Shown: positions 27,411 to 37,888 of the stretch, one piece after another
Position numbering within the stretch: position 1 is the stretch's first letter
Layout of the letters: each line of letters starts with the position of its first letter
NCBI RefSeq assembly: GCF_009830945.1
Contig: NZ_ML776454.1
Location: forward strand, 373,240 to 437,239
Origin: Nocardiopsis sp. FR4
GTDB lineage: Bacteria; Actinomycetota; Actinomycetes; Streptosporangiales; Streptosporangiaceae
Length of the DNA stretch: 64,000 nucleotides
Direction: 5' to 3'
The notes under the pieces: model-generated
The model's input: the letters and a program-made list of their open reading frames with translations, nothing else
Databases searched by the model: none
What the model was told of the DNA's origin: nothing
Made by a program: the position numbers and the translations under genes

Positions 27411-29029
27411 TGGTGGCCTCCAACACCGACAGCGAGGGCGCCCCCTCCCCGGGGGCGCCCGCCCGTCCGCCCCTGCCCGCGGGCCGCTTCGCGGGTACCG
27501 GGTCGCTGGGCGGACAGCTGCTCAAGACCGCACTGCTGGGACTGTTCACCGCCCTGGGGGTGTGGGCGGTCCTGCCCCTGTACGTGGCGGACAACTGGTG
27601 GGGCATCGGCCTCGTCGTCGCCGTGGTCGGCCTGGTCTACTGGGTCTACCTGTCCGGGCGCACCGTCCCGGCCAAGTACCTGCTGCCGGGCGTGCTCTTC
27701 CTGACCGCCTTCCAGATCCTGCCGGTGCTCTACACGATGAGCACCTCGGTGACCAACCTCAGCGACGGGCACCGGGGAGACAAGGAACAGGCCATCGCGG
27801 CCATCGAGGCCTTCTCGGTCACCCGCGACCCCGACTCCCCGGAGTACACGCTCACCGTCGCCACCATGGGCGACCCCGAGACCGGCGAACTGGCCTTCCT
27901 GCTCACCGACGCCGGGGACGAGGCCTACGTGGGCACCGCCGAGGGGCTGGACACGCTGTCCGGAGCAGAGGTCGACCCGGCCTCGGGCAAGGTCACCGAC
28001 GCCTTCGGGTACACGGTCCTCACGCCCGCCGAGGTCAACGCGCGCAGCGCCGACCTCCAGGAGTTCGCGGTGCCCACCGACAGCGGCGCGGGCATCCGCT
28101 CCAGCGGCCTGTCCAGCGCCTTCGAGGGCAGCGCGACCCGCGTCTACGACGAGGACTGCGACTGTGTCACCGACACCGAGTCGGGCGCGGTCTACCACGC
28201 CGACGACGAGCGCGGCGCCTTCTACAACGAGGAGGGCGAGCGGCTGGCCCAGGGCTGGCAGGTCGGCGTGGGCCTGGACAACTTCGCCCGCTTCCTGCTG
28301 AACCCGACCTTCGCCTCCTCCTTCTTCGGCATCCTGCTGTGGAACGTCGCCTTCGCGGCGAGCGTGACCTTCCTGGTGTTCGTGGTGGGCCTGGCCGTGG
28401 CGCTGACCCTGCACGTGCCCCGCCTGCGCGGCAGGGCGCTCTACCGGATCCTGGTGGTGCTGCCCTACGCCATGAGCTCCCTGGCCATGTACCTGCTGTG
28501 GCGGGACATGTTCAACACCGACTTCGGCCTGTTCAACCGGATGCTCGGCCTGCAGGTGGACTGGCTGGGGGACGCCTGGAGCGCGCGTGCCGCGGTGATC
28601 CTGGCCAACGTGTGGCTGGGCTACCCGTACATGTTCCTGGTGGCCACCGGAGCGCTCCAGGCCATCCCGCGCGAGCTGGGCCAGGCCGCGCAGATCGACG
28701 GCGCGGGCCCCTGGCAGGCCTTCCGCAACGTCACCCTGCCGCTGCTGATGGTGGCGATGACGCCGATCCTCATCGCGACGTTCGCGTTCAACTTCAACAA
28801 CTTCAACGCGGTGTGGCTGATCAGCAAGGGCGGCCCCTTCTCGCCGGACAACCCGACGGCCGGGGCCACCGACCTGCTCATCACCTACACCTACCGGCTC
28901 GCCTTCAACGAGGCCACCGCCCAGTACGGGTACGCCGCCGCGCTGTCGGTGATGATCTTCGTGATCGTCTCGGTGATCTCCGTGGTCAGCCTGAGCCGGA
29001 GCAAGGCCCTCCAGGAGGTGGACCGATGA
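27410..29029 (+). CDS. malF: Maltose/alpha-glucoside ABC transporter permease MalF
   Basis: A 539-residue integral membrane protein. Two or three N-terminal segments (about 40-105) are followed by a large extracytoplasmic loop (about 110-290), like the P2 loop of MalF. The transmembrane permease core (about 300-535) includes the EAA-type loop ELGQAAQIDGAGPWQAFRNVTLPLL. Unusually for this loop, it carries an acidic patch with two close cysteines, C250 and C252 (YDEDCDC). GTG at 27410 overlaps the malE TAG; the next GTG is in frame. Its stop overlaps the malG start (ATGA). Confidence 0.92.
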   Translation: MVASNTDSEGAPSPGAPARPPLPAGRFAGTGSLGGQLLKTALLGLFTALGVWAVLPLYVADNWWGIGLVVAVVGLVYWVYLSGRTVPAKYLLPGVLFLTAFQILPVLYTMSTSVTNLSDGHRGDKEQAIAAIEAFSVTRDPDSPEYTLTVATMGDPETGELAFLLTDAGDEAYVGTAEGLDTLSGAEVDPASGKVTDAFGYTVLTPAEVNARSADLQEFAVPTDSGAGIRSSGLSSAFEGSATRVYDEDCDCVTDTESGAVYHADDERGAFYNEEGERLAQGWQVGVGLDNFARFLLNPTFASSFFGILLWNVAFAASVTFLVFVVGLAVALTLHVPRLRGRALYRILVVLPYAMSSLAMYLLWRDMFNTDFGLFNRMLGLQVDWLGDAWSARAAVILANVWLGYPYMFLVATGALQAIPRELGQAAQIDGAGPWQAFRNVTLPLLMVAMTPILIATFAFNFNNFNAVWLISKGGPFSPDNPTAGATDLLITYTYRLAFNEATAQYGYAAALSVMIFVIVSVISVVSLSRSKALQEVDR

Positions 29030-29928
29030 CGGTGGACACCCCCGCGGCACGCGCGCCCCACCGGCGCGGCGCGGCCACGCGGTTCGCCCTGTGGGCGAAG
29101 CGGCTCGGCTGGCGCCACGCCGTGATGTGGCTGGTCGCGGCCTTCGCGCTCTTCCCGGTGCTGTTCGTGGTCTCCGCGGCGCTCAACCCGCTGGGCACCC
29201 TGTCCAGCGCCCAGCTGTGGCCGACCGGGGCCAGCCTGGCCAACGCGGCGGACCTGTTCCGGAACACCCCGTTCGCCACCTGGTACGGCAACTCGCTGTT
29301 CTTCGCGGTGAGCAACGCGGCGATCACGGTGCTGCTGTCGGCGCTGGCGGCCTACGCCTTCAGCCGGATGCGGTTCAAGGGCCGCCGGGTGGGGCTGATC
29401 GGGTTGCTGGTGATCCAGATGTTCCCGCAGTTCCTGGCGATCGTGGCGATCTACCTGATGTTCACCAACATCGGCGAGTACTACCCCGCGATCGGCTTCG
29501 ACACCCGCTGGGGCCTGCTGCTGGTCTACCTGGGCGGCGCGCTGAGCATCAACACGTGGCTGATGAAGGGCTTCTTCGACACGGTGCCCAAGGAACTGGA
29601 CGAGTCGGCGCAGATGGACGGGGCCTCGCACGCACAGGTCTTCTTCCGCATCATGCTGCCGCTGGTCACCCCGGTGCTGGCGATCGTGGGCCTGCTGGTA
29701 TTCATCTCCACCATCAACGAGTTCCTGATGGCGAGCGTGTTCCTGCGCGACACCGAAACCAAGACCCTGGGGCTGGGGCTGTACCAGCTGGTGGCCTCGC
29801 AGCGCAACGCCAACTTCGGCATGTTCGCGGTGGGGGCCATCATGCTGTCCCTGCCCACGCTGGCGGTGTTCTGGTTCCTGCAGCGCTACATCACCGAGGG
29901 CCTGACCTCCGGAGCGGTCAAGGGCTGA
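29026..29928 (+). CDS. malG: Maltose/alpha-glucoside ABC transporter permease MalG
   Basis: A 300-residue binding-protein-dependent permease with six predicted membrane segments. The EAA loop reads ELDESAQMDGASHAQVFFRI, contacting the ATPase. The first 25 residues are a basic cytoplasmic leader. Overlaps malF by four bases. No ATP-binding gene follows; in streptomycetes a shared ATPase (MsiK) encoded elsewhere energises such systems, and the same is inferred here. Confidence 0.93.
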   Translation: MTVDTPAARAPHRRGAATRFALWAKRLGWRHAVMWLVAAFALFPVLFVVSAALNPLGTLSSAQLWPTGASLANAADLFRNTPFATWYGNSLFFAVSNAAITVLLSALAAYAFSRMRFKGRRVGLIGLLVIQMFPQFLAIVAIYLMFTNIGEYYPAIGFDTRWGLLLVYLGGALSINTWLMKGFFDTVPKELDESAQMDGASHAQVFFRIMLPLVTPVLAIVGLLVFISTINEFLMASVFLRDTETKTLGLGLYQLVASQRNANFGMFAVGAIMLSLPTLAVFWFLQRYITEGLTSGAVKG

Positions 29929-29976
29929 GGCCGCGGCCCGGCCGCCGGACACCGGGAAGGGACGCCCCGGCCTGAA

Positions 29977-30028
29977 CTGCTCCCCGGAAGTTGGACTGGG
30001 AAATCCAGTTCCCTCTGCCGGGGAGCAG
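29977..30028. repeat. Nested inverted repeat after malG
   Basis: CTGCTCCCCGG and CCGGGGAGCAG form a perfect 11-bp outer stem. The 30 bases between them hold a second hairpin (ACTGG-GAAAT-CCAGT, extended with one bulged T). It could terminate malEFG. It has no T-run, and its layered form is unusual, so it may instead be a mobile or attachment remnant. Confidence 0.55.
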
Positions 30029-30108
30029 ACCCATCTATCCCACGAGTTCGCTGTCCCAGCAGCAACGTCAGGTCGCCCTGGCCCCGGCCGCCTCGCGCTC
30101 GGAACCGC

Positions 30109-30620
30109 TCACCGCTTCGCGGCGGGGACCGCGAGGATTCTCAGCAGGCTCACACGGAGCGCCCGCCGCGGCGGCCTCGGACATGCGTCCGGCGTCCTGC
30201 TTCTCCCCGGCGAGGTGGGCCAGCCCGACGGCGGCGGCGACCAGCCAGTCGGGGTCCAGCTCCCCGTTTCGCCGACCGCGTTCGGCCACCCGCCTGAGCC
30301 GTTCGGCGATGGCGGCGTGCCGGGCGCGGTCGGTGTCCGGACCGACCGGCGACGCGCTGAGCAACCGCGCCAGGGCGGGGTGCCGCAGCCGCCCCGACCG
30401 CGGCCTCCAGCGGACCAGGGCGTCGGCGGCCGGTCCCGCGTCGGGTTGGGCGGCGTCCATCGCGGCGACGGTGGCCTCGCATCCGGTCGGCGACGGCTCC
30501 CAGCAGGCGCTCACGCGAGGCGAAGTGCGCGTAGACGGTCTGACGGGTCACACCCGCGGCGTTGGCGATCACCCCGAGCCCGGCCTCGGGGTCGGCGGCC
30601 AGGGTCCCGAGCGCGGCGCG
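30109..30620 (-). pseudogene. TetR-family regulator, truncated and frameshifted
   Basis: Three frames read in order give one TetR protein: AALGTLAADPEAGLGVIANA and GVTRQTVYAHFASRERLLGAV (HTH), then MDAAQPDAGPAADALVRW through WLVAAAVGLAHLAGE and GRMSEAAAA, then ALRVSLLRILAVPAAKR with a stop at 30109. Frame changes lie near 30475-30490 and near 30150. At the 5' end similarity stops at about 30620, where a TAG precedes and the tail of an unrelated plus-strand gene begins. The protein cannot be made intact. Confidence 0.8.
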
Positions 30621-30744
30621 CTACACCCTGCACGTCACCCAGCGCGGCAGGGACCTCGCGATCGAGGTGCACCTCTTCGGCCGGTTCGCCCCCGACGGGC
30701 GCATGCGCTCGTCGCACATGCTCACCCGGACCGTTCCCGCCTGA
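30618..30744 (+). pseudogene. C-terminal fragment of a lost gene (possibly NTF2/SnoaL-like)
   Basis: RYTLHVTQRGRDLAIEVHLF and GRFAPDGRMRSSHMLTRTVP read in one open frame to TGA at 30744, with normal coding character but no upstream gene body. The pattern of paired strands ending in a polar tail resembles small NTF2-like proteins; this identification is weak. It begins exactly where the truncated TetR remnant ends, as expected if a deletion removed the 5' parts of two divergent genes. Confidence 0.45.
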
Positions 30745-30765
30745 GTCCGCTCCCGCCGGCCGGGA

Positions 30766-32607
<1,842 letters not shown>

Positions 32608-32833
32608 CGTGCTCCGTTCACAGGTTGGGTCCGGGTGCGCGCCTCGCTGGGGCGCCGCCCCGCCGCGGTCGTGTCCCCACGGCATCGTCCATCATCCCAC
32701 GGCGACGGGTCCCCCTCTGCCGGGGACGGCCGCGGCCCGTGCGGCAGTATGGGGCGCGGGCGTGGGACTCGTGTCCAGGTTATGCGACCGGGGACCGGGA
32801 ACGGGCCGTGCCGGACGTGGGAGGAGCGGGCGG

Positions 32834-33808
32834 GTGAAGTGGCTGTTGACACGGCTGTTGGCCGGATTGGCCGCGGTCGCGGTCGTGGTGGCGGGGGGCG
32901 GGGCCCTGCTGGCCTACCAGTACTCGGGGGCACCGGCTCCGTGGGCGGCCTCCCGGGGCGCCGACGCGGCGTGGGTGTCCTCGTGGGAGGACACCGCCGC
33001 CCTGGAGCGGGTGCTGGACACCGGCGGGGTGGACACGGTGTACGTGTACGCGGGCGACATCGACGCCGAGGGCGGGATCGAGCGCGTGGCGGACACCGCG
33101 GAGGCGCTGTCCTGGCTGGGCCGGCGGTACCCGGACGTGCGCGCGCTGGCCTGGCTGCGGCACGTGGAGAGCGGATCGTCGCTGGTCCGCGACCGGCTCG
33201 ACGGCGGGGCCCGCGAGGCGCTGGCCCCGGCGGTGGCCGAGGTGGCCGCGGACGGGTTCGCCGGGGTCCACCTGGAGATCCGGCCGGTGACGGTGAACGA
33301 CCCCTCGATGCCCGCGCTCATGGCGCTCGTGCGCGAGGAACTGGGTGAGGGGCCGGTGCTGTCGCTCCAGGCCCAGCACGTGGAGCTGGTCCCGGGAGGG
33401 CGGGTGCCGTCCTTCGTCCTGGAGCGCGAGGAGAAGTACTGGTCCAAGGGGTACCTGGGCCGGGTGGCCGAGCACGCGGACGAGGTGGTCCTGCCCGGCG
33501 TGGGCGCGGGTATGCCCGGCGAGGCGCTGTACGGCGGGTTCATGGTGCGGCAGGTGACCGAGTCGGTGACCGCGCTGCGCACCCGCGGGGACGTGGCGGT
33601 GCGGTTCGGGCTGCCCACGCACGGCGGCGGCGAGTGGGCCCCCGGGGGCGGGGAGGAGTCCGTGGCCACCGCGCTGGCCGCGATCAGGCTGGGGATGACC
33701 AAGGCGGAGCCGTCCGAGGGGATGACCCTCGGGGTGGCGTTCTACCTGGGCGACGAGGCCAGCCGGGAGGACGTGGCCGCCTACACCGCCGGATGGCTGC
33801 TCTCCTGA
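32834..33808 (+). CDS. Membrane-anchored protein with a glycosidase-like barrel
   Basis: 324 residues. An N-terminal signal-anchor (about 5-28, [20 protein letters not shown]) precedes an extracytoplasmic domain. The pattern of strands ([66 protein letters not shown]) resembles GH18-like TIM-barrel proteins, with E in HLEIRPV at the position of the catalytic strand. The full DxxDxDxE motif is absent, so activity is doubtful. GTG 32834 follows AGGAG by seven bases. It is divergent from lepA. Confidence 0.6.
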   Translation: MKWLLTRLLAGLAAVAVVVAGGGALLAYQYSGAPAPWAASRGADAAWVSSWEDTAALERVLDTGGVDTVYVYAGDIDAEGGIERVADTAEALSWLGRRYPDVRALAWLRHVESGSSLVRDRLDGGAREALAPAVAEVAADGFAGVHLEIRPVTVNDPSMPALMALVREELGEGPVLSLQAQHVELVPGGRVPSFVLEREEKYWSKGYLGRVAEHADEVVLPGVGAGMPGEALYGGFMVRQVTESVTALRTRGDVAVRFGLPTHGGGEWAPGGGEESVATALAAIRLGMTKAEPSEGMTLGVAFYLGDEASREDVAAYTAGWLLS

Positions 33809-34007
33809 GGCCGGGCGTGCCCGAGCGGTGCCCGGCGTGCTGCATACTGGAGGTCCGTGTCTCGGACTTCCACGTTCGAATGAGCCCTGTGGACTCACAC
33901 ACCCTGCGCCGTCGCCCACGCGCGCCCCTCGCGGAACGGCTGCCCGCGAGCTGAGCCGCCTGGGTCCGGTCGGCGCGCTGATCAGATCAACTGGAGCACG
34001 TTTTCGC

Positions 34008-34277
34008 ATGGCGAACATCAAGTCGCAGAAGAAGCGCATTCGGCAGAACGAGAAGGCCCGTGTCCGCAACCAGGCGGTGCGCTCCTCGCTGAAGACGGCC
34101 GTCCGCAAGTTCCGCGAAGCTGCCGAGGCCGGGGACGTCGAGAAGGCCACCGTCGCGCAGCGCGCCGCCGCGCGCGCCCTGGACAAGGCGACGAGCAAGG
34201 GCGTCATCCACAAGAACCAGGCCGCGAACCGCAAGAGCGCGATCGCCAAGCGTCTGCACCAGCTGCAGTCCGCCTGA
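34008..34277 (+). CDS. rpsT: 30S ribosomal protein S20
   Basis: An 89-residue small basic protein, [20 protein letters not shown], with the S20 signature through the C-terminal [20 protein letters not shown]. Binds 16S rRNA early in 30S assembly. GGAG lies about 12 bases upstream of ATG 34008. It sits between lepA and holA on the opposite strand to lepA, the usual actinobacterial arrangement, and is followed by a strong terminator. Confidence 0.98.
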   Translation: MANIKSQKKRIRQNEKARVRNQAVRSSLKTAVRKFREAAEAGDVEKATVAQRAAARALDKATSKGVIHKNQAANRKSAIAKRLHQLQSA

Positions 34278-34291
34278 GTCTGACCTTCCGA

Positions 34292-34320
34292 CCCCGGCCG
34301 GTGCTCCGCACCGGCCGGGG
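34292..34320 (+). terminator. rpsT terminator
   Basis: CCCCGGCCGGTG and CACCGGCCGGGG form a perfect 12-bp stem with a five-base loop, followed by TTCGTCTTTC. It starts 14 bases after the rpsT stop. Confidence 0.9.
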
Positions 34321-34393
34321 TTCGTCTTTCTCCGGCTCCCCGCGCGTTGTCCACAGCCTGGAACCACCCGCTGACACGGCGTTCCCCGCTTCC

Positions 34394-34399
34394 TAGCGT
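34394..34399 (+). promoter_or_regulatory. Leaderless -10 element for comEA
   Basis: TAGCGT ends six bases before the comEA ATG, with no Shine-Dalgarno sequence between them. Confidence 0.4.
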
Positions 34400-34405
34400 G
34401 GAACC

Positions 34406-35506
34406 ATGACCGCTCAGCGCCGTACCAGGCGCCGCTCTCCCCGTCCCGACCAGCAGGACCGGCTCCGCGCGCTCACCACGGGTGCCGCACCCGCGGCCCG
34501 GGAGCCGCGCGCCCGTTCCCCCCGCCCGCCCGGGCAGCCCGGCGAGGGCTCGCCGCCAATCCCCAGCGCCCCCTACGCCGTGCCCGGAGCGGATTCCCCG
34601 TACCGGCCGCACCCGCCCGACGCCTCCGGGGGCGGGCCCCGGCCCGGAACCCGCGACGCCCGCTCCCGGCCCGCGGAGGGCACGGACCCGCACCCGGCGC
34701 CCGCGGCCCCGGGTTCCGCCGAGGAGGCCGTGGGGGCCGGGGACGGCCCCGCCACGGGGGCCCGGCGGGACGGTACCGGGAGGACGCGCCCCTCCCCTCC
34801 CCCGCCGGGCTACACCGAGTTCACCGCCGAGCCGCCGCAGGCCCTCCTCGAACGCTTGGCGCGGCGCTGGCCGCCCCACGCGGCGCTCTCCCGGCGGGCG
34901 GTGATCGCCCTGGTGGTCCTGGGCGCGCTGGCGGTCGTCGCGGTACTGGCGCTGCACCACCGGCCGACCGCGGTGACCGCGCCGGAGATGGTTCCCCAGG
35001 CCGCGCCCGCCGACCACCCCGCCCCGGAGGAGGGCGCGGCGCCGCGGCCCGCGGCGGCCGACGCGCCCGCGACCGGCGCGGAGGGGGCGGAGCTGGTGGT
35101 GCACGTGGGCGGAGAAGTGCGCGACCCGGGCCTGTACACGCTGGAGCCGGGCTCACGGGTCGCCGACGCCGTGGAGGAGGCGGGCGGCCCGCTGGAGGGG
35201 GCCGACCTGGACCTGCTCAACCTGGCGCGGCCGCTGGTGGACGGCGAGCAGCTGCTGGTGGGCGTTCCGGCCGCCTCCAGCGCACCCGGTCCCGACCCCG
35301 CCGGGGTCGGCGGCCCGGTGAACCTCAACCAGGCGGACAGGGCGCTGTTGGAGACCCTGCCCGGAGTCGGCCCGGTGATCGCCGACAACATCATCTCCCA
35401 CCGGGAACAGCACGGCCCCTTCTCCAGCGTCGACGAACTGCTGAACGTGACCCGGATCGGCGAGAAGATGCTCGCCACCCTCCGGCCGCACGTGACGGTG
35501 GGGTGA
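34406..35506 (+). CDS. comEA: ComEA family DNA-binding protein
   Basis: 366 residues. A long polar, Pro/Arg-rich cytoplasmic N-terminus (1-165) precedes one membrane anchor (about 168-190, AVIALVVLGALAVVAVLAL), a linker, a SLBB domain (about 230-285, LVVHVGGEVRDPGLYTLEPG) and a C-terminal helix-hairpin-helix pair (about 300-365, VNLNQADRALLETLPGVGPV). Binds extracellular DNA during uptake in competent bacteria. Its role in actinomycetes, where natural competence is rarely shown, is unclear. comEC follows seven bases later. Confidence 0.92.
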   Translation: MTAQRRTRRRSPRPDQQDRLRALTTGAAPAAREPRARSPRPPGQPGEGSPPIPSAPYAVPGADSPYRPHPPDASGGGPRPGTRDARSRPAEGTDPHPAPAAPGSAEEAVGAGDGPATGARRDGTGRTRPSPPPPGYTEFTAEPPQALLERLARRWPPHAALSRRAVIALVVLGALAVVAVLALHHRPTAVTAPEMVPQAAPADHPAPEEGAAPRPAAADAPATGAEGAELVVHVGGEVRDPGLYTLEPGSRVADAVEEAGGPLEGADLDLLNLARPLVDGEQLLVGVPAASSAPGPDPAGVGGPVNLNQADRALLETLPGVGPVIADNIISHREQHGPFSSVDELLNVTRIGEKMLATLRPHVTVG

Positions 35507-35513
35507 GCGGGCG

Positions 35514-37847
35514 GTGGTGGCCTGGCTGGGAACGGACGCCTACGGGCTGGACCGGCCGCCGGACCTTCGGCTGCTGGTCCCGGCGGTGGCGGCCTGGCTG
35601 GCCGCCCTGGGCGCGCTGGCGGTGGCGCCGGGGACGGCCTGGGTGTGCGGGGCGGGAGCCGGGCTCGCGGCGCTCGGCCTGCTCCTGGCGGCCCGCCCGC
35701 CGCTGGAGTCCCTGGCGCTGACCACCGTGGCCGCGCTGGCCTGCGCGGCCACGGTGGCCGGGGTGACCGGGGTGCACGTGCACCGGGTCGCGCACAGCGC
35801 GGCCCGGGAGGTCTCCGAGCACCCGAGCACGGTGGAGTTCGCCGCGGTGGTGGCCGCCGATCCGCGGCAGCGGGCGGGCACGCCCCGGCCGGGCCGGGCG
35901 GAGTGGGTGGTCAGGGCCAGCACCACGTGGGTGCGGACCGGGGAGGGGGTACGGGCCTCGCGGGCGCCCGTGGTGGTCCTGGCCTCGGGACGGGAGTGGT
36001 CCGGGCTGCTGCCCGGGCAGCCCTTCCGGGCCCGGGGCACCTTCCTCGGGGCGGAGGACGACCCGCTCACGGCCGCGCTGGTCCTGGTCCGCGGTCCTCC
36101 CGAGCGGGTGGGCGCGCCCAGCCGTACGCAGGCCCTGGCCGGACGGGTGCGGGAGCGCCTGCGCGAGGCCGCCGCCGTGCTCCCGGCGCCCGAACGAGGA
36201 CTGCTTCCCGCGCTGATCGTGGGCGACGTGTCCGGGCTGGACCCGCGAACCTCCGAGGACTTCCGGGCGACCGGGATGACGCACCTGCTGACGGTGAGCG
36301 GCGCCAACCTGGCCATCCTGACCGGGTTCGTGCTGGCGGCGGCCCGGCTGCTGCGTGCTCCTCCGTGGTGCTCGGTGGTCGGCGGCGCGGCGATGATCTG
36401 GCTGTTCGTCCTGGTCTGTCGACCGGAGCCGAGCGTGGTGCGCGCGGCGTTCATGGGGTCGGTGGGGCTGTTGGCGCTGGCCACCGGACGCGCGCCCGCG
36501 GCGCTGGGCGCGCTGTGCGCCACGGTGGTCGGGGTGCTCTTCGTCTCCCCCGGGCTGGCCGCCTCCTTCGGGTTCGCACTGTCGGTGCTGGCGACCGCGG
36601 GGATCCTCCTGCTGGTGCCGCCGTGGACCCGGGAGTGGTCGCACCGTCTTCCGCTCCCGGCGGCGGAGGCGCTGGCCGTGACGGTGGCCGCGCAGGTGGC
36701 GGTCTCGCCGGTGCTGGTACTGCTGTCGGGAGAGCTGCCGTGGGTGGCCGTCCCGGCCAACGTGCTGGCCGCCCCGGTGGTCGCGGTGGTGACCGTGACG
36801 GGTTCGGGGGTGGCGGCCCTGGCCGCGGTGTGGCCCGAGGCCGCCGCGGTGGCGGTACGCCTTCCCGGGTGGGGTGCGACCTGGATCGCGGCGGTGGCCC
36901 AGGCCGGGGCGCGGGTGCCGTACGGCGCTCTGCCGTGGCGCTCGGACGTGGCGGGAGGGGTGTTCCTGGCGGCCGTGCTGGCGGTGCTGGTGTTCACCCA
37001 CGGGCGGCCGCGACGGGTGTTCGCCGCCGTGGTGGTGGCCGCCCTGGTCCTGTACCTGGCCGCGCGGTGCGTTCCCGGCGGCTGGCCGCCGCCCGGGTGG
37101 GCGCTGGTGGCGTGCGACGTGGGCCAGGGCAGCGCGTTCGTCCTGTCGGTGGGTCCGGGGGCAGCGGTCGTCGCCGACACCGGCGAGGACCCCGAGGCGG
37201 TCGACGGCTGCCTGGAACGGCTGGGGGTGCGCGAGGTTCCCCTGCTCATCCTGAGCCACGACCACGCCGACCACGTGGACGGCGCACCCGGGGTGCTGCG
37301 GCACCGCGCGGTAGCGGCCGCGCTGGCACCGCCCGGCTTCGGCGAGGGCGCCACCGGGCGGCTGCTGGCGGAGGCCGGGGTGGAGTTGCTGGAGGCGCGG
37401 CGGGGCCAGCGGCTGCGGGTGGGTCCCTGGCTGCTGCGCGTGCTGTGGCCGGAGACGGGCTTCACTGGCGCGGTGAACGACGGCTCGGTGGTGGTCCGCG
37501 CGGACGGGGTGGCTCTGTCGGTGCTGCTGACCGGCGACATCGAGGAGGAGGCGCAGCGCAGGCTGCTCGGGGGGCCGGACGCGGACCTGCTGGCGGTGAC
37601 CGTGCTGGCCGTGCCCCACCACGGGGCGGGCACCCAGGAGCCCGCCTTCCTGGAGGCCACGGCCCCGGTGGTGTCGGTGACCTCGGTGGGCGCGGACAAC
37701 CCCTACGGGCATCCGGCGCCGTTCACGTGGACACTCCTGGAGCGGGTCGCGCGGGTGAACCTGCGCACCGACCGGGACGGGGACGTGGCCGTGCTCGACG
37801 GCGGCGGTTCCGGCCCGGGAACGGCCGTGGTGCGCGGTCCGGAGTGA
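35514..37847 (+). CDS. comEC: ComEC/Rec2 family DNA-uptake channel protein
   Basis: 777 residues. An N-terminal membrane and DUF4131-like region (1-200) leads to the Competence domain (about 225-500, with GLLPALIVGDVSGL and TGMTHLLTVSGANLAILTGF). A C-terminal metallo-beta-lactamase-like domain follows (about 525-770), with VACDVGQGSAFVL and LSHDHADHVDG (HxHxDH metal ligands). Together with ComEA this is the channel module for single-strand DNA entry. GTG 35514 is the first likely start after the comEA stop. Confidence 0.93.
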   Translation: MVAWLGTDAYGLDRPPDLRLLVPAVAAWLAALGALAVAPGTAWVCGAGAGLAALGLLLAARPPLESLALTTVAALACAATVAGVTGVHVHRVAHSAAREVSEHPSTVEFAAVVAADPRQRAGTPRPGRAEWVVRASTTWVRTGEGVRASRAPVVVLASGREWSGLLPGQPFRARGTFLGAEDDPLTAALVLVRGPPERVGAPSRTQALAGRVRERLREAAAVLPAPERGLLPALIVGDVSGLDPRTSEDFRATGMTHLLTVSGANLAILTGFVLAAARLLRAPPWCSVVGGAAMIWLFVLVCRPEPSVVRAAFMGSVGLLALATGRAPAALGALCATVVGVLFVSPGLAASFGFALSVLATAGILLLVPPWTREWSHRLPLPAAEALAVTVAAQVAVSPVLVLLSGELPWVAVPANVLAAPVVAVVTVTGSGVAALAAVWPEAAAVAVRLPGWGATWIAAVAQAGARVPYGALPWRSDVAGGVFLAAVLAVLVFTHGRPRRVFAAVVVAALVLYLAARCVPGGWPPPGWALVACDVGQGSAFVLSVGPGAAVVADTGEDPEAVDGCLERLGVREVPLLILSHDHADHVDGAPGVLRHRAVAAALAPPGFGEGATGRLLAEAGVELLEARRGQRLRVGPWLLRVLWPETGFTGAVNDGSVVVRADGVALSVLLTGDIEEEAQRRLLGGPDADLLAVTVLAVPHHGAGTQEPAFLEATAPVVSVTSVGADNPYGHPAPFTWTLLERVARVNLRTDRDGDVAVLDGGGSGPGTAVVRGPE

Positions 37848-37888
37848 GAGGCGCACCGCCGGTCGGTGCGGCGTGGCATGCTCTGTGT

